This document shows positions 53,664 to 64,000 of a DNA stretch of 64,000 bases, in pieces. The notes under the pieces were generated by a model. It saw only the letters and a list, made by a program, of their open reading frames with translations, was not told the origin of the DNA and did no database searches. The translations under genes and the position numbers were made by a program. This DNA comes from Ctena decussata (lineage: Eukaryota; Mollusca; Bivalvia; Lucinida; Lucinidae): assembly GCA_963989385.1 (NCBI GenBank), contig OZ022513.1:18335928-18399927 (forward strand), read 5' to 3'. Numbering within the stretch: the stretch's first letter is position 1; each line of letters opens with the position of its first letter.

Positions 53664-55030
53664 ACAAATAACTCCGTTTTCCCCATGTTTGACAACATTA
53701 TTGAATGTCCGATGGGGCCGCCATATTGAAAATTACACTGACTAGGAAGTATTTCGTGACGTAACGTCCTTCGCGACGAACGTAATTAATTGCGCCAGTC
53801 ATTTACGTATTCTTGACCTTAATCTGTTTGGTTTTTCAAAGCCCTTGGTTCTGCTTTGGTTCGTCAGGTACTTAGTTGTTCGGTTTGCGTGGAAGATTTC
53901 CATCTCATAAGTGTAATATCTTAGGAACATAGAAATGAAATCAAGATCAAAACTAAGATAAAACAAACATGCGGACTCACAGATTCGCAACACTGAAATT
54001 CAGGAGCAGAAGACACCTAGCAGTTAGACCATGGTGGACCCCACCCAAGAAGGGGTGTCAGGTGCCAACCGTCTGTGTTACTATAAGTTAGGTTTAGGTT
54101 GACGCCTTCATAAGTCTTAGGCCCGACATATCATCAGCCCTTTTTAGAATTTTGAAAACCTCGTTTGGGTTTGGGAAAGGAAGGAAAAGGCGGTTTGCGT
54201 TGATGTTCGTTACTTCACAACTTATCTACTATTAGAGTCTTAGTCCGTTTACTTTTTCTCTTGGTGCCGTTATTGGGTTATGATCTGTGATTGAGTTATT
54301 TCAGAAACATCTTCTATAGTATTTTACAACTATATATACTGCTCACAAAAAGTTAGGAACATTAAAACGGTTAAAACAGCGGAATTAAGAAAAAATGAAT
54401 AGTTGAATATTAAACTGTTATAATTCAGAAAACAGACATTCATGGAGACTTTTTGTATGAATATTAATACGTCTACCTTGATGTGTGACCTAGAAAACAT
54501 AGAAAGTAGACAAAGGGTCGGCGCCCAACTTTCGCACGAATGCGGCAGAGCGACTAACCATTTTCATGCAAATTTTACTGAAACATACCCCTAATGCTTC
54601 AATAAGCAAGATACAGATGTATTTTTCATCTTCTTTTTTTTCATTTTTTTTATTTATTAAAGAAAGGAAGAAAAAAGGCAAGCGTAAACGATACCATTAT
54701 GTAGTGTATTGTTTCGCTGGTGGTGACATTTGCATGGATCCTACGCCTTAAATAAAGCCTACTTAAGTAGGTGTTTCCAGTTTAGAACATTATGAAGAAT
54801 TTTAATAGTCACAGAACGTAAGGGTCTGAAAGATTGTATTTCGCCGATGCGAAATAGAAGTCTAGACCTCTTAGTCCTTTATCTGTTTCTTTATGTCACG
54901 TGACCTGACGTGGCTGTTTCTGCCTCAAAGTTTAGCTGAATATTATCACTTGAATAGTGTTCTGTCAATATACAATATTATTCTAACCCACCTTTTATCA
55001 TTAAATTTGGTACTAGCTTCTATGTCAACA
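53664..55030. other. No gene seen
   Basis: AT-rich with T/A-rich runs near 54630-54680. Open frames here are short and lack splice context. ACTGCTCACAAAAAGTTAGG at 54338 may be an element end (similar starts are known in Tc1/mariner elements), but no partner is seen. Confidence 0.35.
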
Positions 55031-55034
55031 TATC

Positions 55035-55292
55035 TCATACTCTTTATGAGGGGAGTGGTTGGGTGGTGCGATGGTGCTGTGTATAACTTCCAGCGCCTTG
55101 GCGTCCTACTGATCTGGAACAGTATAGGGCAAGGGCCTACTGTGCTTGCAGTAGGTGCGGGTGGGGGTTGTTTGGACATTTTTCTCTGTCTTTTTTCTCT
55201 TCTTTCTTCTTCTCTCTGGGAGACGGCTCGATATAGACTGAAATACTGTCTCAAAGGGCCGTTAAACCCAAAACAATCAATCAATCAATCAA
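55035..55292 (+). mobile_element. Long SINE with TCAA tail (family S5)
   Basis: The 3' end has AGACTGAAATACTGTCTCAA, GGGCCGTTAAACCCAAAAC and an (AATC)n tail ending at 55290, a standard SINE tail. The body contains GCGCCTTGGCGTCC and a pyrimidine-rich stretch. The head (GTGGTTGGGTGGTGCGATGG) is not a clear tRNA. The 154-codon open frame from 54893 runs across it and is not a gene. Confidence 0.7.
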
Positions 55293-55439
55293 AACTCTTT
55301 ATAAGCAGTGCATTTACTTATATTTCCTACAAAACACGTCGCCTGGCTTTCAGTTGATGCATGTGGAAGGCGCTCAGATGTATTTTGTCCTGGTGTTTCG
55401 TTTACTGTCTTATTATCTTACAACGTCTGGAAGAAACTG

Positions 55440-56260
55440 TGAGTATAGGTATTACTTAGGTTGATCGAGTAATGGTTATGAAATCGATTTGAACATGCTG
55501 TGAGAATGTTTGCTAAGGTGTTAATTTGAAACGCTTTAAATGCATATCAACAATTAATCAGTGCTTAGAAATATAAATTGTACGTCTCTTTTGTCGGCTA
55601 AGTTCCTGAAATCAATAAGTCAGTTCTTAATCAGACCTAAGGATGAAAGTTCTACTATAGGAATTCATGAAATAATTCTTTACATTGACCAAAGGAATAC
55701 TATCATGATGTTTTGTATTTAAATCATATCAGTTATAAAATGCATGCATTTTTCTGATGATCACCCAGTTTTCAAAGAACCAAACAGACGTAATGATGAT
55801 GCACACTTGCTGACCCTATTAACTCAACAGTTAATTTAAAACTAAACACCAAAATGAGAATATGACCCAGTGCATGCACTCATTTGTATGTGTACGTTCA
55901 AACATATGGGTTTCTGGTTGTACATCTGATTTTTTTTAGATTTTAGGCTGTTTCTTTGCATTAATTCTTTGCACGAATTTAATAGGCGTAAAATATGAAA
56001 TCCGGCGAACCATATCTCTCTCACCACTTGTCCACTGTACCTCTTGAAGAAACCGAGGATATAAAGCATGGTGTGAAGTCGTTGTGTTTTTGAGTTGTAA
56101 TTGTTTAATCAATCTGAATACTTGAATACGCTGGTAGTATGTTTACTGATGTGTTAATTTGAATTAGAATGAAAGTCGATATTAAGAAAACAACTAGTCT
56201 TTGCTTTGTTACTTGAACTGAACATACCATTCGTTAAATCAATACTTGGTAAATTTAATT
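55440..56260 (+). repeat. Weak direct repeat, about 640 bp apart
   Basis: GCTGTGAGAATGTTTGCTAAGG + TGTTAATTTGAA at 55498 and GCTGGTAGTATGTTTACTGATG + TGTTAATTTGAA at 56130, with similar AT-rich surroundings. Confidence 0.4.
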
Positions 56261-56289
56261 GCGTTAGCATGTCATGGTTTGACCAAAGT

Positions 56290-57726
56290 GGGGGGGGGGG
56301 GGATCAATAAGGTGGGTTTTCTGCATCCTACCAAAGTTTTCTTTTTTTAAACTGATGGTATACTCCAATGTGTCTAGTTTATTGAACCATATGTGACTTT
56401 GCTCGGAAAGCCCTACTTACTGAGCTATGGGTCCACAGAAGTGGGTTGGGTAATCCAACATGCTTTTAGCCTGTCTTGTAAAAACATTCTCATTTGGTAG
56501 AAGAGTACAACAGACAGACAGGACTTGATAAAATGAATAACAGAACACGTAAAATACATTTCCATATAATTTTATTTGGTTTAAGTTGAACATATAGTGT
56601 CAAAAAAGACTTCCTTTGACAGTCAGCATTTTTTGATATTTTTGTCCTCAATTTTCAACATTTCTTGGCATTATTGTTAAATAAACAGACCAGTTATCAT
56701 CAAACTCATGTCAAGGAAGCATCTTGACCAGGACATTCGGAAGATGTGTCCAGAATTTGACAATGACCTAGTTTTCATGGTCGACTGAACACATAAACTT
56801 GCTTGGAAGATGGTTTTCATTCAATTTTGACTTAGAATTACGAAACTTTGGTCAAATTACTATTTTAACTGCTTTATTATGCCCCATGCCCCCGCCACTA
56901 AAGGTGGGGGAATACATATTGGCTTCAGTGTGGAACTCGTTGGCATCTGCATCTGTGTATGTGTCACATATTAAGTACTTCTGTGACCTTGGAAACAAGG
57001 TCAAGGTCATCAAAATCTGACCTTGACCTTGTCAATGAAGGACTGAATATGTGACATAGACACAGATGCAGACGCCAAGGAGATCTACACTGAAGCCAAT
57101 ATGTATCATCCCACCTTTAGTGGCGGGGGTATAGGGCATAATATAGCAGTTAAAATAGTATTTTGACCAACGTTTCGTAATTCTAGGTCAAAATTGAATG
57201 AAAAACCATCTTCCAAGCAAGTTTATGTGTTCAGTCAACCATGAAAACAAGGTCATTGTCAAATTCTGGTCACATCATCCGAATGTCCTGGTCAAGGTGC
57301 TTCCTTGACATGAGTTTGATGATAACTGGTCTGTTTATTTAACAATAATGCCAAGAAATATTGAAAATTGAGGACAAAAATCTAAAAAAATGCTGACTGT
57401 CAAAGGAAGTCTTTTTTTTTGACAACATATGTTCAAATTAAACCAAATAAAATCATATGGAAATATATTTTAGATGTTCTGTTAATCATTTTATCAAATC
57501 CTGTCTGTCTGTTGTACTCTTCTACCAAATGAGAATGTTTTTAAGAGACAGGCTAAAACCATGTTGGATTACCCCACCCACTTCAGTGGACCCAAAGCTC
57601 AGTAAGTAGGGCTTTCCGAGCAAAGTCACATATGGTTCAATAAACTAGACACATTGGAGTATACCATTAGTAAAAAAAAAGAAAACTTTGGTAGGATGCA
57701 GAAAACCCACCTTATTGATACCCCCC
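56290..57726. repeat. 1.44 kb near-perfect palindrome
   Basis: The left arm (56290-57009) and right arm (57018-57726) are inverted copies over about 710 bp with few differences. Matching landmarks from outside inward: GATCAATAAGGTGGGTTTTC / GAAAACCCACCTTATTGAT; CGGAAAGCCCTACTTACTGA / CAGTAAGTAGGGCTTTCCG; TCATTTGGTAGAAGAGTAC and its inverse; CTTGCTTGGAAGATGGTTTT / ACCATCTTCCAAGCAAG; CCCCCGCCACTAAAGGTGG / CCACCTTTAGTGGCGGGGG. The centre is CAAGGTCAAGGTCA, 8 bp (TCAAAATC), TGACCTTGACCTTG. The outermost bases are a G-run and a C-run. No ORF of note. Confidence 0.92.
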
Positions 57727-59175
57727 TTTACAAGATTGTTTTAAAACAGAGAAGGGAAGGGACACATCATACTTGAGCGGCGACTCTCAGCAGGTGTCAA
57801 TATACACTGAAATAGGTTTAATCAAACCTTAATATTGTGGGAAACATATCTAAAACTGAGAATGTGGAAGAGTTAATAGTTTACACTGTTTGCTTGCAAC
57901 TTTACGAGTATGACCCATTGCCAAATATACATACAGGTAATTCAAATATTTAAATGCAGCAGTTAATTAATGTAATGCAGTCTTTGAATGACCGAATGAC
58001 CGTACCTTTACGCTGTGCTTTCATTTTTCATACTTACTTTTTTTCTGAGCCTTTTTTTTCCTGAGCAAAAAAGGATTCAAGAACTCCTTGTCAGTTGTGA
58101 TACATTTAAAACAAGTACACATGGGGGAAGGCTCACTCCAACTCTCAATTGAAGGGTTACTGTAATGAAATTCATTCATGCCCTATTCCATCTCCCGCCC
58201 CTCCCCGCTCACCTTGTTTCTTTTTCTTTTTTTTTTTTTATTTTTTTTTTTACTTTTTTTTTTTTTTGATAAGCAGGTTTGGTGCACTATCAGCTAAAGA
58301 AAACTCATGCGCTTGCAGATTGCACTAGGAATTATTTTCAAATCTAGAGGATTGTTAGGGTGACTAATTAACTATGTTACGTCATTTGTAAAATGAATCG
58401 AATGTTTAGCCGAATCAAGGTGTGACCTACTCGCATTCATTTCTATCGTCGCCTGGGAATAATCGATGTAATGGGCTGGTCTGCCATTTTTGCCCAAAGG
58501 CTGCCTGTATGTCTTTCGGAGTTTTATGAGGCATTTTTCCATTGTCTACCGTCACAGCTCATTAAAAAATCTGGGATTCGATGGAGGTCAAACAAAAAAA
58601 TGTAAAGGACGTCTTCGTCAACATGCAACCCAAGAACTAAGACGTCCTTCTGTGCTAAAAACTCAAGATAAAAATCAAGATGGAAAGTCATGCTGAGTCG
58701 ATGACTGTGAGGAAACATCAGTTAACCAGGGCATTTAGAGGGTCTTGCATTTTCAACATGTCAGTCTTCTGAGAGGCCATTGCCCCACTTTAATAATAAT
58801 GAAAAAAATGAAATATCTCTACCAAACGTATTACTCTATTGCATTAGAAAGCTCCATATTGACCACTGGCAAAGTAATTACATGCCGTTTATAGGTACAA
58901 TGTTTACAAACCCTGTCTCCGTCTAGGGATAATATGTTTATTTCCTGTCTCCGTGGAGGGATAAAATGTTTATTTTCTTTCCATCAATTACTTTAAATTT
59001 GTTAATGGCTTCTTAAACTAATGCAATTTCATTTTACCGTTTACAACTCTAATGACCCTTTAAATCTTGTCTGGTCCACTTAGTTTAAGAAACTCCTCAT
59101 CGCGGTCGACTGCATAAAATATTTATGCGTATAAACGGATAAGTTTCCGCATAAGATGTTTCTGATTCATAAACA
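57727..59175. other. No gene seen; T-rich tract
   Basis: A T-rich tract lies at 58219-58268. Open frames on opposite strands at 58490-58718 mirror each other around GGACGTCTTCGTC / AAGACGTCC and are unrecognised. CTGTCTCCGTCTAGGGATAA and CTGTCTCCGTGGAGGGATAA at 58914 and 58947 are a short direct repeat. Confidence 0.35.
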
Positions 59176-59414
59176 CGAGCCGCGAAATGAGAAAACCAAC
59201 AAAGTGGCATATGAGCCCATCACAGACTCAGATCAGCCTTGGCAGCCGCCCGGTCAGATTAGACTCTTCACTGGGTGCTTTAAGGGTAGCTCAGGGTCTG
59301 AGCTAGCACCATGCGGACAGCAAAGACTCTGCTTAGAACGGACGGATGCCCAGGCTGATCTGAGTCTTCGCTGGGCGCACATGCCACTTCGTTATTTTAT
59401 TGTGTCGCGGCTCA
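59176..59414. mobile_element. Nested-hairpin MITE, family A, full length
   Basis: CGAGCCGCGAAATGAGAAAA to TATTGTGTCGCGGCTCA. The ends are mutated but both inner hairpins are present. Interior motif GTGGCATATGAGCCCATC differs from the other copies. Confidence 0.85.
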
Positions 59415-59704
59415 AATATTGGTTTCTTAGGATCATTGCAAATACGGTGACTCAGATCTACCTCCACATTCGCTTGGTCTGATACGAGTTATACACTATC
59501 AATGATCCCTGGAAATTTAAAAACAAGAAGAAAGGGATGACTCCGGTCAGTCCGTGAAGCTGCACAGCTGTTTTGAGTACTCCATAAAGCACACGGCTAA
59601 AACGAAAATCATAAATGAGTTCATTTAAGAGCAATGAAAACATTCTAAGAAAGACTGTGTGTCAGACTACATAATTTTAGCTGATAAAGCATCGTCTGTG
59701 ACCT

Positions 59705-59947
59705 GGCCCCGAGGTTATAAAACTTTTTTCATGCTCAACTCAGCTGAGCATGAAATTTAAAATACCCATTAATATAAAAATACCAAGAAATTCAGCATTT
59801 TTCAGGCTCAGATAAACCAGGAAGGCTATTTTTTCTGCTCATAAATATTAAAATGCCAACAATTGTTGGCATTTTAAAATTTATGAGCAGAAAAAATTTC
59901 ATGCTCAGCTGAGTTGAGCATGAAAAAAGTTTTATAACCTCGGGGCC
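59705..59947. mobile_element. Palindromic MITE, family E, long form
   Basis: GGCCCCGAGGTTATAAAAC at the left and GTTTTATAACCTCGGGGCC at the right are exact inverses, followed inward by TTCATGCTCAACTCAGCTGA and its partner. A central stem pairs TTTCTGCTCATAAAT and AATGCCAACAATTG with their complements. Confidence 0.9.
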
Positions 59948-60001
59948 TGTTATGCCCTGGCATCAAAAGTCAAAGGAAAACATACTGTTTAAAGAAATCA
60001 A

Positions 60002-60095
60002 GCCCGGAGGTTATAAAAACTTGAGTTCATTCTCAAACTCAAAATAAAACACACTGATTGACTGCTCCCGAGCACATGCAGTTAGGCGAGTCTTG
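60002..60095. mobile_element. Family E, short form, left part only
   Basis: GCCCGGAGGTTATAAAAAC, CTCAAACTCAAAATAAAAC and CACACTGATTGACTGCTCC match 16843-16953 and stop before the right end. Confidence 0.75.
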
Positions 60096-60670
60096 GGACC
60101 CCTTTGCATTTGTCAAAGTAAGTATATGTATATGTATTATATTAAGCACAATCATCGCAAAAAATTTAATATTATGACGTTTATGCAACAAAGGTTCTAA
60201 CTCCATAATGAAATCTTTAAATAAATTCCAAACGTTTGAAAAAGGTTATATTTAGTTGAAAATGAACTTTGTCATCGAAAAATCTAAATATGAAATTAAT
60301 TAGATGCATCTTAATTCCAAATCGATAATTTGATGAAATATTGTGAAGAAACAAATTCGATGGATTGAGGTATTTTGTTGCATAAAATGCCCAAAATGGA
60401 GAAAAGACCTTTGTAAAAAAATTGTAAGCACTTTAAGAAACTTTTCTTGGCTAATTCTCTGGTCAGATGGGAGAAAAATAGGTGGGGAAACATGTTTTCA
60501 GTATGACAGAGGGGTTAACTCATTTTTGGCAAGATGTGGAGATAGGTCCCTTGTTACACTGACCTCTTCAATTTAAAGTTCCATGATGCAGTTATCTCCG
60601 TCGGTGAAAGCCAAACGTAATGCGACATCTTAACAACAGTGCTAGGCCAGTGTAGCTTTAAACACTTTTT
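60096..60670. other. No gene seen
   Basis: An open stretch at 60343-60576 is unrecognised. AT-rich. Confidence 0.35.
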
Positions 60671-61838
60671 GTCGCACCTGCTTTAGCAAGGTGAGATATA
60701 GGCGTCCGGTTTTCCATCCGTCCGTCCGTCCGTTCGTCCGTCCGTCCGTTCACAATTTACGTCGACCCTAGCATGTAAGTCCATTTAAAAGACATATTAT
60801 CTCAAACCACTGGATCAATGTTTCTCAAATTTCATATGCAGCATGATCAGACTGCATGGCTTCAACTTGAATGGTAAAATTCAGGCTGGTCGAAAATCCA
60901 AGATGGCTGCCATTACTTAAGATAGCTAAACCAATAAATTCAACTTATTCTCTAGAAGCACTTGGTATATTTGGCGGCCTGAAATTTTGCATGAAGCATT
61001 AATGGGACCTTGGTGTTCAGAATTATCAAACTGAAAAAAAATCTGTAGCGGAATTAGGTCACAGTGACCTTTTGTCGACCCAGCATAATTAACGTCGACC
61101 CTAGCAATTTAGTCCAGTCAAATGACTTACTTTATGAAACTACTGCATCCATGGTTCTCAAACTTCACAGGCAGCATGATCAGACTGCAGGGCTTCAGAA
61201 TGCTAAAATTCAGATGGCTGGAGACTCCAAGATGGCCACTGTTACTAAAAATAGCAAATGATATAAAATCAACTTTTTCTCCAGAACCTCATGGTATATA
61301 AGGTTGAAATTTTGCATAGAGCATTAATTCGCTGTCAGAATTATCAAAATGAAAATGATCTGTAGTGGAATTACGTCATAGTGACCTACATGTACTTTCT
61401 GTTAATGAGTCAAGTTTTGGTAAAATGCAAATATCTCAAAAAACGCTGAGCAGATTTTAGTCAAATTCAATCAGAATGATCGACAAATGGAGTTTTTTTT
61501 TTCAAATTTATGTTTATGGGCAATCCAAGGTGGCCGTCAGCTGATGTTACTAAAAATAGCAAAAACATGAAAATGAAAATTCTCAAGAACCTCTGAATAA
61601 ATTCGAACTAACTTTGTGTCAGAATGATCCTTGCATGAAGCTATTTCAACTTTTTTTCCAATTGACCATCCGAAAACTCTGCCTGTCGTTAATAAAAATA
61701 GAAAAAAGTATGAAACAGACAATAGAAAAAAGTGTGAAACAGACAATATCTCAAGAACGTCCACATGGATTTTGACCAAATATATTAAACTGATGCTTTC
61801 ATTGATTTCTTAATATGAAGGCACAAAGCAGATGCGAC
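60671..61838 (+). mobile_element. 1.17 kb TIR element, family D, plus orientation
   Basis: GTCGCACCTGCTTTAGC at the left and GCAAAGCAGATGCGAC-like sequence (ending 61838) at the right are inverted. A CCGTCCGTCCG microsatellite (60716-60750) sits just inside the left end, followed by GTCGACCCTAGCATGTAAG. Two tandem units of about 330 bp follow (60763 and 61095), sharing GTCGACCCTAGCA, TCTCAAA-TTCA-AGGCAGCATGATCAGACTGC and CCAAGATGGC. Shares ends, microsatellite and length with 12262-13432 but has different internal units. Confidence 0.8.
61056..61070. promoter_or_regulatory. Perfect inverted AGGTCA pair, 3 bp spacer (ERE-type)
   Basis: AGGTCACAGTGACCT is an exact palindrome of nuclear receptor half-sites with 3 bp spacing, the consensus estrogen response element of vertebrates. 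It lies in an internal unit of the 60671-61838 element; the second unit has only a degenerate version (CGTCATAGTGACC, about 61375). Sequence match only; function in this species is unknown. Confidence 0.45.
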
Positions 61839-63589
61839 GTAGCGTTCCGCGGAATCCTTATATTGAAATCGGAATGAAATTTAACTTGTCCTGTATATAT
61901 ATTAAAGATCGTAGACGCCCTGAAGTTGAGTTCAGTTGTCCGTTATTTACAAGTGTCGTCAGTGCTATAGAGCGAAAGCTAGATGAAGTCTATATCTATA
62001 CTATGCAAAATATATTTAGCAAATTTTTATATTTTGCATTTTTTCTCATAACTGAAGTGCAACATTGAGCGAAATTAAACTGAATTGGAAGGAACCGTAT
62101 TTGGGCCTTAAGATACCATGGGATTACAAAAGCCATCTTTAGAAACGATATTGGGGAAAAACGATAAGCGCGGAAGGGGTCATTAGTTGAAATTCGCACC
62201 CATTGAAAAGCAACATAAAAATGGTAAGCATGTGATTTTTTTGTACGGTATTTCTCAACATTTTCATGCTCAGTTTTCTTGTCAAAGCTATTGATTGTGT
62301 ACAAGATATGGTTAAGCTTAACAACTGACGTATCTTAGCATGCGCCATTGACGTTAAACGTGTTAATTCGGTCCAATGGGCAACGATTCACGGGTGCTTC
62401 AGTTCAATGCAGAATCAAAAGCCGAGAAAAACAATAGGGTAAAATTAAGGATCACACCATGATTAATTTAACTGTGAAGTTTCTTCATTGAAGCATAACG
62501 TAACTGTGAGAAAAAGATGACGTTAGTCTGAGACTTTTGACTTATGCTCAGTAGCCGGGAAGAATTTCCTTTCTGAATTGTTTACATTTTCATATTGGTA
62601 GCTACCAAACAATCATACACTCAAAAGGGATTCAAGAAATACCGATTAGAAACAAGTTTTTAAGACGATAACGTAAAAAACAAGGGAAAACGTCAAATTT
62701 TCGAACTTTGTAAACACCATACTCGTAGCATATTCAAATGTTTTAGAGCGTTTTTATTTATTTCAACAGCAAACCAACCGCCTCATTGTGGCTGTGGCTT
62801 TTGTACATGATCATAAATGTCGTACAGATACAATGGTCATAAAAACTGACGTTACGATAGTTCAAACGCTACAATTGAGCAATCTTGATTCTTTTCCCTG
62901 CCAGTCCATCTCGAATGATCGGCCTTTATATCCTTATGCAGTAAAGTGACAATAAAATCCTATTATGGTGGATCTGACATATACAAAAAAATTGCTATAT
63001 TTATTGTGCATAGTATATTTCATTCCAATTAATTCTGCAAATACATTTTAAATTTTCTATTTACATTTCAACTGTTCAAGTCTAATTACCAAGTATAATA
63101 GTTTATAGTTTCTCTTCGATTTTAAGCGGTAGACGGCTAAGAATATTGACAATTTTGACTTTTTTATATCATTGACATGCTTTTATTCTACCTTGAAGTT
63201 ACATTCATTTGGCTGTTTTTTGCCCATGTTTACGTGTACTTTTCGACCTTTCAAATTCGGAACTCTATCGTTATACTGTGTATGTCTGTTGTAGCGTATC
63301 TGCTGTTTCGCTTTTCGCACTGACATCACAAACTGTTTCATAATATTTTCCTTTCGCCATAGTCAACTTTACTTATATTTTGAAAATACTCGAAATCAAC
63401 ACATTACTGAGACACAATGGCCATTTCTTTTAATCTATCTATTATGACGGCGGCTAATGTCGTAGGCGTATAAAAATATTGTTTTTATACCATAACATTT
63501 ATGCTAAATGAAAATACTTTTTTGTTCTGATCTTGGAACACAAAACTACGCAAAAGTCTATGGGTACAATCTTTAGATGAAGCAAAAGT
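61839..63589. other. No gene seen
   Basis: AT-rich, with scattered short open frames on both strands (61832-62348) that shadow each other. No repeat pair found from 62400 to 63589. Confidence 0.4.
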
Positions 63590-63816
63590 CTGGGGCCGTA
63601 TTTATAAAACGACTTAAGTGGTTGCTATGATGTTGATAAGGCTCAATTTCTATGAAGGAGATTCCCTACAACTATGAAATTCGCTCTGGAGGAACAGCCT
63701 GAAAAAGACTGTTCCTCCAGAGCAAATTTCATAGTTGTAGGAAATCTCCTTCATAGAAATTGAGCCTTAGCAACAGCATAGCAACCACTTAAGTCGTTTT
63801 ACAAATACGGTTCCAG
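63590..63816. mobile_element. Palindromic MITE, family C
   Basis: CTGGGGCCGTATTTATAAA and TTACAAATACGGTTCCAG are the ends. Arms of about 100 bp pair, including AAGGAGATTCCCTACAAC and the central GGAGGAACAGCCTG / GACTGTTCCTCC. It lacks the extra 44 bp present at 8325-8590. Confidence 0.85.
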
Positions 63817-63829
63817 ACCTTAATGGGGT

Positions 63830-63960
63830 CAAATATTTAAAGAAACAATTTGCTTCTCCAAGAGAAAAGTCTTTTCTTTAATAGGAGACTCCTTTTTGGA
63901 AAGGCTTTGTCATTCAGTGAAACAATCAGAAAGGCACAAAAAGTGTTCCACTCAGCAAAA
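63830..63960. repeat. Dispersed repeat, family G, fragment
   Basis: AAACAATTTGCTTCTCCAAG, AGTCTTTTCTTTAATAGGAGAC and GAAACAATCAGAAAGGCAC follow the family G order. Confidence 0.5.
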
Positions 63961-63974
63961 AATGGCAGAAACAC

Positions 63975-64000
63975 ATTTATCATATGCCGTCGCTGTTATT
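63975..64000. mobile_element. Start of a family H element, cut by the window edge
   Basis: ATTTATCATATGCCGTCGC matches the left end at 44957 with one change. The rest lies outside the window. Confidence 0.5.

Noticed and set aside
54893..55357. 154-codon open frame, plus strand
   Set aside because: Runs through a SINE body and its AATC tail. No motif, and the opposite strand is equally open.
58490..58718. Overlapping open frames on both strands
   Set aside because: They mirror each other around a short inverted repeat; no recognised domain in either.

Overview
The window looks like gene-poor, AT-rich nuclear DNA from a metazoan, most likely a marine bivalve mollusc (heterodont or venerid-like). 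That assignment is an inference from the repeat repertoire: nested GAGCCGCGACACGA-type hairpin elements, several tRNA-derived SINE families with a shared 3' module around ATATGACTGAAATACT, TIR elements carrying CCGTCCG or GTCCGC microsatellites, and a RTE/Jockey-like LINE relic. There is no bacterial-style gene layout, no operon and no long ORF. No rRNA or functional tRNA gene is recognised.

Layout. 0-6 kb: a 1.3 kb TIR element with a nested hairpin element, a LINE C-terminal relic, and the first hairpin MITEs. 6-11 kb: hairpin MITEs, a palindromic MITE, a SINE, and one plausible short internal exon (11048-11178). 11-20 kb: a diverged tandem array interrupted by a 1.17 kb TIR element, a cluster of different TIR/MITE families, and an interrupted ORF (19084-19338). 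20-28 kb: more MITEs, a three-hairpin element, a nested palindrome, minus-strand SINEs, and a possible terminal exon (26548-26840) whose stop codon abuts a piggyBac-like TTAA insertion. 28-44 kb: a 550 bp TIR element, repeat pairs, a possible 5' UTR exon with a strong donor (36933), a G-rich TIR element (37.2-38.15 kb) and a 1.15 kb element with periodic TGACCTTGA/TCAAGGTCA motifs (39.0-40.2 kb). 44-49.5 kb: a diverged 1.4 kb direct repeat in about three copies. 50-56 kb: a 190 bp-period tandem array and SINEs. 56.3-57.7 kb: a 1.44 kb near-perfect palindrome. 58-64 kb: a second 1.17 kb TIR element, MITEs, and a hairpin element whose sister lies at 8.3 kb.

How it works together: nearly everything recognisable is non-autonomous mobile DNA. 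At least twelve separate inverted-repeat families are present, several with two or more copies, which lets boundaries be set by internal comparison. One hairpin family has eleven full-length copies here, four truncated ones and several decayed ones. Coding evidence is weak: three short segments are offered as low-confidence exon or pseudogene candidates. The window probably lies in intergenic or long-intron sequence. Boundaries come from reading by eye and may be off by a few bases; where no duplication or TIR is described they are approximate.
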